A stretch of 64,000 nt of DNA from Actinocatenispora sp963815125 (GCA_963815125.1 CAWFFM010000001.1:682001-746000), one strand, 5' to 3'. Shown: positions 7,000 to 16,059, counted from the stretch's first letter. Numbers and translations are program-made. Notes: generated by a model not told the origin, from the letters alone.

Positions 7000-7947
7000 T
7001 CAGGGGGCGAGCGCGCGGGCCGCGGCCAGTTGGTCGGTGCCGGGCAGCATCGCCAGTACCGGCGTGTCCACCCCGTTGACCATGTAGCGGCGCACCTGTT
7101 CCCGGCAGTGCTCCGGGGAACCGTGCACGATCAGCGCGTCCACCACCTCGTCGGGTACCGCCGCGGTGGCGGCGGCCCGGTCGCCGGCAGCCCAGGCCCG
7201 GTGCATGTCGGCCAGCGCCGCCCCGCGGCCGAGCCAGTCGTGGAACGCCGCGTACGCCGGTACGGTCAGGTAGCTGGAGATCAGTCGCCGCCCCACCGCG
7301 CGGACCGCGTCGGCGTCCTCGCTGGGACATACGAAGATCCGGGCCACCAGCTCAGGTCCGGTGCCCAGCGCGGCGCGTACCTGCGGCACGTCGTCGGCGC
7401 CCAGCCAGTTGGTGATCGCCCCGTCGGCCTCCCGACCGGCGAGCCGCAGCATGTCGGACCGCAGCGCCGCCAACAGCACCGGCGGTGGCTGCTGCGGTGG
7501 GCGCTCCAACCGGAAACCGCGCACCGTGAACGTCGGGTACTTCTCGCTGACCCGTTCGCCGGCCAACGCCCGGCGCAGGAACCGCAACGTGTCCCGGATC
7601 CGCCCGTACGGCTCGGTGAACCGGCCGGCGTTCCAGCCCTCCACGATCGCCGGTGCGGAGGTGCCGATGCCCAGTGCGAAACGACCCGGCGCCAGCTCGG
7701 CGAGGGTGGCCGCGCTCATCGCCAGCAGGCCCGGTCCCCGCGTGTACACCGGCACGATGGCGGTGCCCAACCGCAGTTGCGGTACCCAGTCGGCGGCCAG
7801 CGCGAGCGGGGTGAACGCGTCGGTGCCGGCCGTCTCGGCCGACCACAGGTCGGTGTAGCCCAGCCCCGCCAGCTCGGTGAGCAGGTCGCGGTGCGCGGCC
7901 AGTGGCACCCCGGTCAGCGGTACGGTCAGCCCCCAGCGGCCGGTCAT
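7000..7947 (-). CDS. LLM-class F420-dependent oxidoreductase
   Basis: The 315-residue protein belongs to the luciferase-like monooxygenase fold. It starts MTGRWGLTVPLTGVPLAAHR and carries GYTDLWSAETAGTDAFTPLA, the barrel strand LRLGTAIVPVYTRGPGLLAM, and GRFALGIGTSAPAIVEGWNG-like sequence near residue 95 (here GWNAGRF). These are hallmarks of F420-linked actinobacterial members. The C-terminal part (IVHGSPEHCREQVRRYMVNG) is typical of the family. The ATG overlaps the SDR stop by ATGA, so the two are co-translated. Reduced F420 would make it a hydride donor or acceptor in the same acyl-CoA pathway; the substrate cannot be read from the sequence. Confidence 0.9.
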   Translation of the reverse strand: MTGRWGLTVPLTGVPLAAHRDLLTELAGLGYTDLWSAETAGTDAFTPLALAADWVPQLRLGTAIVPVYTRGPGLLAMSAATLAELAPGRFALGIGTSAPAIVEGWNAGRFTEPYGRIRDTLRFLRRALAGERVSEKYPTFTVRGFRLERPPQQPPPVLLAALRSDMLRLAGREADGAITNWLGADDVPQVRAALGTGPELVARIFVCPSEDADAVRAVGRRLISSYLTVPAYAAFHDWLGRGAALADMHRAWAAGDRAAATAAVPDEVVDALIVHGSPEHCREQVRRYMVNGVDTPVLAMLPGTDQLAAARALAP

Positions 7948-8720
7948 GGCGCACCGGTCAGTGCGGGGCGGATCTGCGCGCCGCCGTCCACCACCAGGGT
8001 CTGCCCGGTCATCCAGGCCGAGGTCGCGCCGGCCAGGAACACCGCGACCGACGCGATGTCGTCCGGCTCGCCGATCCGACCCAGCGGCAGGGCCTCGTTG
8101 AGCTGCTGCTCGTGGGTCTCCCACAGTGCGCGGGCGAGCTGGGTGCGGACCACCCCGGGCGCGATGGCGTTGACCCGTACCCTGGGGGCGAGTTCGGCGG
8201 CGAACTGCCGGGTCAGGTGGATCACCGCGGCCTTCGTCGCGTTGTAGTAGCCGATGCCGGGCTCGGTGAGCATGCCGCCGACCGAGGCCATGTTGATGAT
8301 GCTGCCACCGCCGCGGGACATCGAGGCTTTCCACACCAGCTGCGTCCACAGCACGACGGACAGCTGGTTGACCTGCACGGTCTTCTCGGCCCGGGGTACA
8401 TCCAGGTCAACCAGCGGGCCGAAGTAGGGGTTGGTGCCGGCATTGTTGACCAGCACGTCGATCGCGCCGAAGGAGTCCATGGCGGCGGCCACGCAGGCGG
8501 CGGCCTGGTCCGGTTCGCCGACGTGTGCGGCATGTGCCAGTACGCCGACGTCCGGGTGCGCGGCGCGCAGTTCCTCGGCGACCGCGTCGAGCGCCTCCTG
8601 CCGGCGGGAGGTCAGTACGACGTTGCAGCCCTCGGCGGCCAGTGCGGTGGCGACCGCCCTGCCGATTCCCCGGGAGGCCCCGGTGACCAGAGCGGTCCGG
8701 CCGGCCAGTGCGGTGTGCAT
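7944..8720 (-). CDS. Short-chain dehydrogenase/reductase
   Basis: The 258-residue classical SDR has a cofactor motif TGASRGIG (residues 13-20), the structural NNAG, the catalytic Ser in MASVGG, and Tyr-Lys in YYNATKAAV. The C-terminal tail ends with the usual MTGQTLVVDGG. NSRR-like SRRQ after the second strand hints at NADP(H). It is the first gene of a two-gene minus-strand operon with the F420 oxidoreductase and faces the plus-strand acyl-CoA operon across the site 2 palindrome, so it is probably induced with it. A hydroxyacyl-CoA dehydrogenase role is plausible but not proved. Confidence 0.92.
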   Translation of the reverse strand: MHTALAGRTALVTGASRGIGRAVATALAAEGCNVVLTSRRQEALDAVAEELRAAHPDVGVLAHAAHVGEPDQAAACVAAAMDSFGAIDVLVNNAGTNPYFGPLVDLDVPRAEKTVQVNQLSVVLWTQLVWKASMSRGGGSIINMASVGGMLTEPGIGYYNATKAAVIHLTRQFAAELAPRVRVNAIAPGVVRTQLARALWETHEQQLNEALPLGRIGEPDDIASVAVFLAGATSAWMTGQTLVVDGGAQIRPALTGAP

Positions 8721-8768
8721 CCTGCCCCTCCACGTGTGGATCAGTATCGGACGATCCCGTACCGGGCG

Positions 8769-8797
8769 TTGACGGCAGCGCGGGATGCGCCTACCTT
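8769..8797 (+). promoter_or_regulatory. Sigma-70-type promoter of the 8846-13575 operon
   Basis: TTGACG (8769-8774) and TACCTT (8792-8797) are separated by exactly 17 bp. The predicted transcription start falls at about 8803-8805, the first bases of the site 2 palindrome. This is the layout of a promoter closed by a repressor sitting on +1. Confidence 0.65.
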
Positions 8798-8801
8798 ACC
8801 C

Positions 8802-8825
8802 ACCATACCGACCGGTCGGTATGGT
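8802..8825. promoter_or_regulatory. TetR-type operator palindrome, site 2
   Basis: This is a perfect 24-bp palindrome: ACCATACCGACC at 8802-8813 followed by its exact reverse complement. It shares its central 20 bp with site 1 (6271-6290), apart from one centre base. It lies between divergent SDR genes starting at 8720 and 8846 and covers the predicted start of the plus-strand promoter. The likely binder is the TetR protein at 3400-3993. Confidence 0.8.
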
Positions 8826-8845
8826 CCGATAGGGGTGGTGCGGGG

Positions 8846-9625
8846 ATGCATGTCCGCGGTCAGGTCGTGGTCGTCACCGGCGCGGCCGGCGGGATCGGTA
8901 CAGCGCTGGCCCAACGGTTCGCCGCCGAGGGCGCGGCCGGGGTGTGCGTGTCCGACCGGGCCGGCGCCGAACCACTCGCCGAGCAGCTACGTGCCGCAGG
9001 CACCCGTGCGGTGTCCGTGGCCACCGATGTGGCCGACCAGTCGCAGGTCGCCGAGCTGGTCGCACGCGCCGAGGCCGAACTCGGCCCGATCGGGCTGTTC
9101 TGCGCCAATGCCGGGGTGGCCAGCGGCCGGGGACTCGACGCCGCAGACGCCGACTGGGCCGCGGCCTGGTCGGTCAACGTGCTCGGACACGTGTACGCGG
9201 CGCGGGCCGTACTGCCCGGCATGCTGGCGCGCGGCCACGGCTACCTGCTGCACACCTGTTCGGCGGCCGGCCTGCTGAGTGCGCCCGGGGATGCTCCGTA
9301 CACCGTGACCAAGCACGCCGCCGTCGCCTTCGCCGAATGGCTGTCACTGCACTACGGTAGCCGTGGCATCGGGGTGAGCGCGCTGTGTCCCCAGGGGGTA
9401 CGCACCCCGATGCTCACCGACGGGCTCGCCGCGGGGAACCCGGCCGCCCAGTTCGTCGCCGCCTCCGGGGAGATCCTGGACCCCGCCCGCATCGCCGACG
9501 ACGTCGTCGCCGGGCTGGCCGACGAACGGTTCCTGATCCTGCCGCACCCGGAGGTCGCGGAGTTCCAGCGGCGTAAGGCCGTCGACCCGGACCGCTGGCT
9601 CGCCGGCATGCGCAAGTTGCTCTGA
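8846..9625 (+). CDS. Short-chain dehydrogenase/reductase
   Basis: The 259-residue SDR has the cofactor loop TGAAGGIG and an NAG variant CANAG. The catalytic set is Ser in HTCSAAGLL with Tyr-Lys in YTVTKHAAV. Its C-terminal part (FLILPHPEVAEFQRRKAVDP, DRWLAGMRKL) is the type found in SDRs that reduce or oxidise acyl or aromatic substrates in actinobacterial degradation clusters. The ATG at 8846 has GGGG just upstream. It is the first gene of a five-gene operon driven by the promoter at 8769-8797. Substrate unknown. Confidence 0.92.
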   Translation: MHVRGQVVVVTGAAGGIGTALAQRFAAEGAAGVCVSDRAGAEPLAEQLRAAGTRAVSVATDVADQSQVAELVARAEAELGPIGLFCANAGVASGRGLDAADADWAAAWSVNVLGHVYAARAVLPGMLARGHGYLLHTCSAAGLLSAPGDAPYTVTKHAAVAFAEWLSLHYGSRGIGVSALCPQGVRTPMLTDGLAAGNPAAQFVAASGEILDPARIADDVVAGLADERFLILPHPEVAEFQRRKAVDPDRWLAGMRKLL

Positions 9626-9647
9626 CCATCAGCTTAAGGAGTCCATA

Positions 9648-10406
9648 GTGGACAGGTTCGCCGACAAGGTGGCCGTCGTCACCGGTGCCGCACAGGGGAT
9701 CGGTGCGGCCACCGCAGCCCGACTCGCCGCCGACGGCGCCACCGTCGCGGTCATCGACCTGACCGAGGAACGTACCGACCAGACGGTCGCCGACATCCGG
9801 GGTGCCGGCGGCAACGCCACCGGCTACGCCGCGGACGTCTCCGACGACGCGTCGATCAGCGCGGCGCTCGACCGGGTCGTCGCGGAGCTCGGGGGACTGC
9901 ACATCCTGGTCAACAATGCCGGGATCACCCGCGACAACCTCGTCCACAAGCTGACCGAGGAAGACTGGGACAGCGTGCTGGACATCAACCTGAAGGGCAC
10001 CTTCCTGGCCAGCCGGGCCGCCCAGCGGCACATGGTGCCGGCGAAGTACGGCAGGATCGTCAGCCTCAGCAGCGTCTCCGCGCTGGGCAACCGCGGCCAG
10101 GTGAACTACTCCGCTGCCAAGGCGGGCATCCAGGGCCTCACCGCGACGCTGGCGCTGGAGCTGGGTCGCTACAACATCAACGTCAACGCGGTTGCACCCG
10201 GCTACGTGGCGACCGCGATGACCGCGGCGACGGCACGCCGGGTCGGGTTCTCCCCCGAGGACCACCAGCAGGCCGCCGCCGGTCAGATCCCGCTGGGCCG
10301 CGTCGCCCAGCCTGCCGAGATCGCCTCCGTGGTGGCGTTCCTGGCCTCCGACGACGCCTCGTACGTCAGCGGGCAGACCCTGTACGTCAACGGCGGACTA
10401 CGGTAG
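9648..10406 (+). CDS. FabG-like SDR (3-hydroxyacyl-CoA dehydrogenase/3-oxoacyl reductase type)
   Basis: The 252-residue protein shows the full FabG signature: TGAAQGIG, the Asp of VIDLTEER after the second strand (favouring NAD(H)), NNAGITRDNLVHKLTEEDWD, SLSSVSALGNRGQVNYSAAK (catalytic Ser, Tyr, Lys) and the ending YVSGQTLYVNGGL. The GTG at 9648 follows AAGGAG. It lies 22 bp after the previous SDR and 28 bp before the acyl-CoA dehydrogenase. In this setting oxidation of a 3-hydroxyacyl-CoA, the third step of beta-oxidation, is more likely than fatty acid synthesis; the dedicated fabG is at 57463. Confidence 0.92.
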   Translation: MDRFADKVAVVTGAAQGIGAATAARLAADGATVAVIDLTEERTDQTVADIRGAGGNATGYAADVSDDASISAALDRVVAELGGLHILVNNAGITRDNLVHKLTEEDWDSVLDINLKGTFLASRAAQRHMVPAKYGRIVSLSSVSALGNRGQVNYSAAKAGIQGLTATLALELGRYNINVNAVAPGYVATAMTAATARRVGFSPEDHQQAAAGQIPLGRVAQPAEIASVVAFLASDDASYVSGQTLYVNGGLR

Positions 10407-10434
10407 AGAGCGGCCCTGCGGTAAAGGAGGAAAT

Positions 10435-11598
10435 GTGGAGTTCGGTCTGACCGACGAGCAGCGCGCCATCCGCGACACGGTGCGTTCCTTCGTCCGCAAC
10501 GAGGTCATGCCACAGGAACAGGAGGTACTCACCCGGGAACGGCGCGGTGAGCCCGGCCTGTCCCATCAGGAACTGGTGACACTGCAGAAGAAGGCCCGCA
10601 AGTTCGGCTTCTGGGGACTGTCCACACCGGAATCCTACGGTGGGATGGAACTTCCGGCCGTCACCCAGGCGCTGATCTGGACCGAACTCGGCCGCACCTT
10701 CGTCCCGTTCGTCTTCGGTGGCGAGGCCGACAACATCCTCTACTACGCCAGCGAGGAGCAGCGCCGGGAGTTCCTCGTACCGACCATCGAGGGCGACCGC
10801 ATCTCCTGCTTCGCCATCACCGAACCAGGTGCCGGGTCGGACGCCGCGAACATCAGGATGACCGCGCGGCGCGACGGCGACGACTGGGTACTCAACGGCG
10901 AGAAGACCTTCATCACCAACGGCAACGACGCCGACTTCGCCATCGTCATCGCCATCACCGACCGGGACAAGGGTGCCCGGGAAGGCTCCACCGCGTTCCT
11001 GGTGGACCGCCAGATGGGGTGGAGCTCGCAGTTCATCCAGACCATGGGCCAGGGCGGCCCGGCATCGCTGCACTTCGACGACGTGCGCGTGCCGGCCCGC
11101 AACGTACTCGGCGAAGTGGGTCAGGGCTTCCCGCTGGCCATGCAGTGGATCGGTCGCGGTCGCTACATCATCCCGGCGCGGGCGTTGGGCATCGCCGAAC
11201 GCGCGCTGGAGATGGCCATCGAACACGCCAACACCCGGGAGACGTTCGGCCGGCCGATCTCGGTCAACCAGGCCATCCAGTGGATGGTCGCCGACTCCGA
11301 GGTGGAACTGGAGGCGGCCCGGCTGCTGGTGCTGCGGGCCGCGTGGAACGTCGATCAGAACGTCGATGCGCGGCACAGCTCGTCGATGGCCAAGCTGTAC
11401 GGCGCGGGCATGGTCAACCGCGTGGTGGACCGGGTGCTGCAGATCCACGGCGGGATGGGCTACACCCGGGAGCTGCCGATCGAACGCTGGTACCGGGAGG
11501 TCCGGCTGTTCCGCATCTTCGAGGGCACCGACGAGATGCAGCGTCTGATCATCTCCCGCGACCTGCTCCGGGGCTACACCAAGGTGGGATTGGCGTGA
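10435..11598 (+). CDS. Acyl-CoA dehydrogenase (FadE-type)
   Basis: The 387-residue enzyme has FAD and substrate contacts in CFAITEPGAGSDAANI and LNGEKTFITNGNDADF. The C-terminal domain contains QIHGGMGYTRELPIERWYRE and VRLFRIFEGTDEMQRL, where the Glu of FEGT is the expected catalytic base. It is therefore a conventional acyl-CoA dehydrogenase, unlike the ACAD10/11-like enzyme at 4000-5214. The GTG start has an ideal AAAGGAGG at 10423-10430, one of the strongest ribosome binding sites in the window. Its stop overlaps the MaoC start as GTGA. It would make the 2,3-enoyl-CoA that the MaoC protein hydrates. Confidence 0.95.
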   Translation: MEFGLTDEQRAIRDTVRSFVRNEVMPQEQEVLTRERRGEPGLSHQELVTLQKKARKFGFWGLSTPESYGGMELPAVTQALIWTELGRTFVPFVFGGEADNILYYASEEQRREFLVPTIEGDRISCFAITEPGAGSDAANIRMTARRDGDDWVLNGEKTFITNGNDADFAIVIAITDRDKGAREGSTAFLVDRQMGWSSQFIQTMGQGGPASLHFDDVRVPARNVLGEVGQGFPLAMQWIGRGRYIIPARALGIAERALEMAIEHANTRETFGRPISVNQAIQWMVADSEVELEAARLLVLRAAWNVDQNVDARHSSSMAKLYGAGMVNRVVDRVLQIHGGMGYTRELPIERWYREVRLFRIFEGTDEMQRLIISRDLLRGYTKVGLA

Positions 11599-12050
11599 GT
11601 TCCTTCGACACCGCCGAGCAGCTGCTCGCCGCGGTCGGCGCGGACCTCGGGTGCAGTTCCTGGTACCCGGTCGACCAGGCCCGGGTGGACGCGTTCGCCG
11701 AGGCGACCGGTGACCACCAGTGGATCCATGTCGATCCGGCACGTGCGGCGCAGGGACCCTTCGGTGGCACCGTGGCGCACGGGTTCCTGACCCTGTCCAT
11801 GCTCCCGGTGATGCTCGGGGAACTCCAGCAGGTGCCGGGCGCCCGGCTGGCGTTGAACTACGGGCTCAACCGGGTACGTTTCCCGGCTCCGGTGCCCACC
11901 GGTGGCCGGATCCGGGCCACCGCCGTACTGTCGGCCGCCGAACCGGTCGCCGACAACGGCGTACAGACCATCACCCGGGTGAGCGTGGAACTCGACGGTG
12001 CCCCGAAGCCCTGTTGCGTGGCCGAAGCGGTGACCCGCTTCCACTTCTGA
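11595..12050 (+). CDS. MaoC-like (R)-specific enoyl-CoA hydratase
   Basis: The 151-residue single hotdog protein carries the hydratase-2 signature FAEATGDHQWIHVDPARAAQ followed by GPFGGTVAHGFLTLSML, with the catalytic Asp and His in place. RVRFPAPVPTGGRIRATAVL is the usual second conserved block. Its GTG overlaps the dehydrogenase stop by 4 bp and only 13 bp separate it from the ligase. It supplies the hydration step between the dehydrogenase and the FabG-like SDR. Size and motifs are normal for monomer-encoded MaoC proteins. Confidence 0.93.
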   Translation: MSSFDTAEQLLAAVGADLGCSSWYPVDQARVDAFAEATGDHQWIHVDPARAAQGPFGGTVAHGFLTLSMLPVMLGELQQVPGARLALNYGLNRVRFPAPVPTGGRIRATAVLSAAEPVADNGVQTITRVSVELDGAPKPCCVAEAVTRFHF

Positions 12051-12063
12051 GGAAGGTCAGCCG

Positions 12064-13575
12064 ATGACCCTGTCCCTGTGCAGCATCCTGGCCGAGCCTG
12101 CGGCGCGCTTCCCGGACCGGACCGCGGTCGTACAGGGGGAGCGGCGGATCAGCTACGCGCACCTGTGGCAGCAGGCCCGTCGGTACGCCGCCGCGCTGCG
12201 TGAACTGGGTGTGGTCGCCGGTGACCGGGTGGCGTTGCTGGCCCCGAACATCGTCGAGTTCCCGGTGGCGTACTACGCCATCGCCGCCCTCGGCGCGGTG
12301 GTGGTGCCGGTGCACCTGCTGCTCAACGCCGACGGCGTCGACTATGTGCTGCGCGACAGCGGCGCCCGGGTCCTGGTCGCGGCCGGTACACATGAGGCGG
12401 TGGCGCTGGCCGCCGCGCAGGCCACCGGCACATCCGTGGCGATCGTCGGTGCCGGCGGCGACCTCGAGGCGCTGGCGGACGACCTGGAGCCGGTGTCGAC
12501 CTTCGTGACCCGCAACGCCGACGACCCGGCGGTGATCTTCTACACCAGCGGCACCACAGGCGCGCCGAAGGGAGCCGTGCTCACCCAGCTGAACATGGTG
12601 ATGAACGCGACCGTCAACGCCTTCGATGCGACCGGGGCCACCCCGGACGACATCGTGCTCGGCTGCCTGCCGCTGTTCCATTCCTTCGGCCAGACGGTGG
12701 CGATGAACACCACGTTCCGGCGTGCCGCCACGCTGATGCTGCAACCACGATTCGACGCCGCGCAGGCCATCGAGCTGATGATCGCCGAGCAGGTCACGGT
12801 GTTCCTCGGGGTACCGACGATGTTCATCGGTCTGCTCGCCGCCGCCCGGGGGGCGACCGAACTGCCCGCGCTCGCGCACTGCGTGTCCGGCGGCGACTCC
12901 CTGCCGGTCAGCGTGCTGGAGCGGTTCAACACCACGTTCCGCACCACCGTGTACGAGGGCTACGGGCTGTCCGAGACCTCCCCGTCGGCGACGGTCAACC
13001 AGCCGGTCTTCGGTACCCGTGCCGGCACGGTCGGTCATCCGCTGTGGGGTGTGGAGGTGGAGGTGACCCGCGCCGACCTGGACGACCGGGTGGAGCTGGT
13101 CGGCGCCGACGTACTGGGCGAGATCGTGATCCGCGGGCACAACGTGTTCGCCGGGTACCTGAACCGTCCGGAGGAGACCGCCGCGGTGCTGCAGGACGGC
13201 TGGCTGCGTACCGGGGATCTGGGCAGCAAGGACGCCGAGGGTTTCATCCGGATCGTGGACCGCAAGAAGGACCTCATCATCCGGGGCGGTTTCAACGTCT
13301 ACCCGCGCGAGATCGAGGAGGCGCTCCTGCGCCACCCCGGCATCGACCAGGTCGCGGTGATCGGCCTGGCCGACGAGAAGTACGGGGAGGAGATCTGCGC
13401 GGTGGTGGTCCGCGCGCCGGACGGCCCGCAGCCCTCCGGCGCGGATCTGGTCGACTGGGCCCGGGAGAACCTGGGCCGCCACCAGTATCCGCGCCGGGTC
13501 GAGTTCCTCGACGAGCTGCCGCTGGGGCCGAGCATGAAGGTACTCAAACGCGAACTGCGGGACCGCTTCGCCTGA
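12064..13575 (+). CDS. Acyl-CoA synthetase (AMP-forming)
   Basis: The 503-residue ANL enzyme shows the P-loop FYTSGTTGAPKGAVLT (about residues 160-175), YEGYGLSETSP (A5 motif), TGDLGSKDAEGFIRIVDRKK (A7/A8) and GGFNVYPREIEEAL. The catalytic lysine is in MKVLKRELRDRF at the end. Length and motifs fit fatty-acyl or other carboxylic acid CoA ligases. It closes the acyl-CoA operon and would activate the substrate acid; the acid itself is not readable. Its last 32 bp overlap the end of the convergent MFS gene. Confidence 0.94.
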   Translation: MTLSLCSILAEPAARFPDRTAVVQGERRISYAHLWQQARRYAAALRELGVVAGDRVALLAPNIVEFPVAYYAIAALGAVVVPVHLLLNADGVDYVLRDSGARVLVAAGTHEAVALAAAQATGTSVAIVGAGGDLEALADDLEPVSTFVTRNADDPAVIFYTSGTTGAPKGAVLTQLNMVMNATVNAFDATGATPDDIVLGCLPLFHSFGQTVAMNTTFRRAATLMLQPRFDAAQAIELMIAEQVTVFLGVPTMFIGLLAAARGATELPALAHCVSGGDSLPVSVLERFNTTFRTTVYEGYGLSETSPSATVNQPVFGTRAGTVGHPLWGVEVEVTRADLDDRVELVGADVLGEIVIRGHNVFAGYLNRPEETAAVLQDGWLRTGDLGSKDAEGFIRIVDRKKDLIIRGGFNVYPREIEEALLRHPGIDQVAVIGLADEKYGEEICAVVVRAPDGPQPSGADLVDWARENLGRHQYPRRVEFLDELPLGPSMKVLKRELRDRFA

Positions 13576-14872
13576 CCTGGGCGGGGAAGCGCAGATCTTC
13601 GCGCAGTGGTTCGGATACCAGCAGGTGTGGGCTGGGCCGTACCTGCACACGCATCCGCACCCCACGCAGGTGGGACCGGATGGCCAATACGGTCAGCGCC
13701 GCGCAGATGGAGGCAAGTCCACCGGCCCACATGCCCGCGCGGGCGCCGACATGCTCGGCCACCCAGCCCAGTATCGGCGCGCACACCGGTGCGGATCCCT
13801 GGAACAGCAGCAGGTACAGCGCGAGGACCCGGCCCCGGTATTCGCTGCTGACACCCATCTGCACCCGCAGCCCGGCGGCCTGCCCCACGTAGATCATGAA
13901 GAACCCGGTGAACACCAGGACACCGGCGGCGGACAGGTAGCCGGGTGCGAGTCCGGCGGCGATCTCGAACACGCCGAACGCGATCGCGGAGCCGATCAAC
14001 GTGTACGCCGACGGCCGGCCGGTACGTCGTCCGCTGACCAGCGCGCCGATCAGCGCGCCCACACCCAGCGCGGTGGCGAGCAGGCCGAAGGAGGCCGCAC
14101 CACGGTGGAACACCGTACGGGCCATCAGCGCCAGGGTGAGCTGGAAGTTGACCCCCATGCCGCCGACCACCAGCATCAGCGCCATCGGCAGCAGCAGGTC
14201 GGGCCGGGCCGCGGCGTAGCGGACCCCGTCCAGGATCCGGCCCGCCGGCCCCGCCTGCCGGCGCACCCGGTGCAGCTCGGCCGGTCGCATCCGGGCCAGA
14301 CCGGCCACTGCCACCACGTATGCGATCCCGTTGACCAGGAAGACCGGGCCGGTGTCCAGGATGGCGATGAGGACGCCGCCGACTGCCGGCCCGAGGACCC
14401 GGGCGGTGTTGAACGAGGCGGAGTTGAGCGCGATGGCGTTGGGTAGCAGGCCGGGCCCGACCATCTCGTTGACGAAGCTCTGCCGCGCCGGGTTGTCGAT
14501 GGCGCCGACCGTGCCCCGGCACAGCGCCAGCAGGTAGACGTGCCACAGCTCGACGCGGCCGGTGAGGATCAGCGCAGCGGTGAGTACGGCGCACAGCCCG
14601 GCGACAGTGTTGGTGATCATCAGTAGCCGGCGCTTGTCGTACCGGTCGGCCAGTTTGCCGCCGTAGAGGGTGAGCGCCACGACCGGCAGGAACTGCAGGG
14701 CGGTCACCCAGCCCAGCGCGCTGCCGGAGTTGTCGGAGAGCTTGAGTACCAACCAGTCCTGCGCGGTGACCTGCATCCAGTTGCCCACCTGGGAAACGAG
14801 CTGGCCGCCGGCGAACAGCCGGTAGTTTCGGACCTGTAGCGAACGGAACGTGCGGGGTAAGTGTCCGTCCAT
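13544..14872 (-). CDS. MFS transporter (DHA3/MFS_3-type exporter)
   Basis: The 442-residue protein starts MDGHLPRTFRSLQVRNYRLF and has about 12 membrane helices. The cytoplasmic MFS motif is present as GGKLADRYDKRRLLM, with a second half-signature near DNPARQSFVNEMVG and SSEYRGRVLALYLLL, all typical of the DHA3 exporter group. AAGGAGG lies 13 bp before the ATG, an unusually long spacing with no in-frame start in between. Substrate unknown. The 3' end overlaps the convergent acyl-CoA synthetase gene by 32 bp, and no terminator separates them. Confidence 0.9.
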   Translation of the reverse strand: MDGHLPRTFRSLQVRNYRLFAGGQLVSQVGNWMQVTAQDWLVLKLSDNSGSALGWVTALQFLPVVALTLYGGKLADRYDKRRLLMITNTVAGLCAVLTAALILTGRVELWHVYLLALCRGTVGAIDNPARQSFVNEMVGPGLLPNAIALNSASFNTARVLGPAVGGVLIAILDTGPVFLVNGIAYVVAVAGLARMRPAELHRVRRQAGPAGRILDGVRYAAARPDLLLPMALMLVVGGMGVNFQLTLALMARTVFHRGAASFGLLATALGVGALIGALVSGRRTGRPSAYTLIGSAIAFGVFEIAAGLAPGYLSAAGVLVFTGFFMIYVGQAAGLRVQMGVSSEYRGRVLALYLLLFQGSAPVCAPILGWVAEHVGARAGMWAGGLASICAALTVLAIRSHLRGVRMRVQVRPSPHLLVSEPLREDLRFPAQVRRSGPAVRV

Positions 14873-15342
14873 GGCGAAGTCTCGCCGCCTCCTTGGGTCA
14901 CCGCGTCCTGCGGTATGTAGTTGTGTGCGGTGCGAGTGTTCATCCGGTGGCGGGCACACCGATCCCGGGACGGGTGGTCGGAGAGGTCGCCGTGCGGGTC
15001 CGGCGGAATCATCTTCGGCCACGTCACACGGTGGTGCGGCGCAGCCCTCGCGACGATGACCCTAGACCGGCTGGGAACGTGTGCACCAGCCCAGGTGAGG
15101 GCGGTCACGAGTATCGACCACCTGCTGAGAAATCGATGCCACCGGATGATCCGGGTGTCACCGGGAGGGCGCGGACCGCCATGGACGCGCCCGGTCACGA
15201 GTGTGCTTCCGGCACACGGTGGGTGATCGTCACGTTCTCACCGGCCGACCCGTCGGCCGGTTTCCCGGTGCCACGCTCCCCGGACCGGCAGGATGGTGGG
15301 TGGGTCCGGCGCGGTTGCCGGGTAACGCTGGGAGGCTGCCGG
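14873..15342. other. Intergenic gap without a recognised gene
   Basis: These 470 bp separate the divergent MFS and alpha/beta hydrolase genes. Frames here lack ribosome binding sites and normal codon use. The only regular feature I see is a 13-bp dyad CCGGAT-G-ATCCGG at 15142-15154. Promoters for both flanking genes must lie here, but I could not pick them out. Confidence 0.5.
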
Positions 15343-16059
15343 ATGGCCACCTTCGTACTGGTGCACGGTGCGATGCACGGCGGCTGGTGCTGGCGGGAGG
15401 TCGGCGCGCTGCTGACCGGTCGAGGACACCGGGTGTACGCGCCGAGCCTGTGCGGGCAGGGCGAGCGGCGCGGCCAGTTGACCCCCGAGGTCGGGCTGGG
15501 TACCCACGTCGCCGACCTCGTCGACCTGCTCTGGTTCGAGGACCTGGCCGAGGTGCATCTGGTGCTGCACAGCTACGCCGGTGTCCTCGCCGGCCCGGTC
15601 GCGCAGCGGGCCGGCGACCGGTTGGCCTCGGTCACCTTCGCGGGCGCGTTCCTCACCGATCCCGGCCAGTGCCTGCTCGACGTGGAACCACCGGAGACCG
15701 CTGCCCGCTACCGGCAGCAGGTCGCCGTGCACGGCGAGGGCTGGTACGTACCGGCCAGCGCCACGTTCCTGGACCAGTGGGGCGTTCCCGAGCGACTACG
15801 GCTCTGGGTCGGGCCACGCCTCACCGACTTCCCGTTCCGCTGCCTGACCGAGCCCGCCGATTATGATCCGGCTCCGCTGACCCGGGTGCGGAAGATCTAC
15901 CTACGGCACACCCGGCCGCCGCTACCCAGCCTCGCCCCGTTCGCCGAGCGGGCGGCCACCGCGGGCTGGCGGACCTACGAGATCGCCTGCGGACATGACC
16001 TGATGCTGGAGGACCCGCACGCGACGGCGGGCGTCCTGGCTGCCGTCGCCGCGCTGTGA
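15343..16059 (+). CDS. Alpha/beta hydrolase
   Basis: The 238-residue enzyme starts at ATG 15343 behind GGAGG. The oxyanion segment is FVLVHGAMHGGWCWREV. The nucleophile elbow reads VLHSYAG, keeping Ser but with Leu-His before it instead of the canonical Gly-His. The acid is probably in a late strand, and the catalytic His in CGHDLMLEDPHATA. The overall pattern matches small esterases of the salicylate-esterase/hydroxynitrile-lyase-like or EstC type. It stands alone between two intergenic gaps, so its role cannot be derived from context. Confidence 0.88.
   Translation: MATFVLVHGAMHGGWCWREVGALLTGRGHRVYAPSLCGQGERRGQLTPEVGLGTHVADLVDLLWFEDLAEVHLVLHSYAGVLAGPVAQRAGDRLASVTFAGAFLTDPGQCLLDVEPPETAARYRQQVAVHGEGWYVPASATFLDQWGVPERLRLWVGPRLTDFPFRCLTEPADYDPAPLTRVRKIYLRHTRPPLPSLAPFAERAATAGWRTYEIACGHDLMLEDPHATAGVLAAVAAL

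Noticed and set aside
3400..13575. Steroid (KstR-type) catabolism as the meaning of the acyl-CoA region
   Set aside because: There are no ring-cleavage or Mce genes, and the palindrome (ACCGACYGGTCGGT) does not resemble the KstR or KstR2 motifs.
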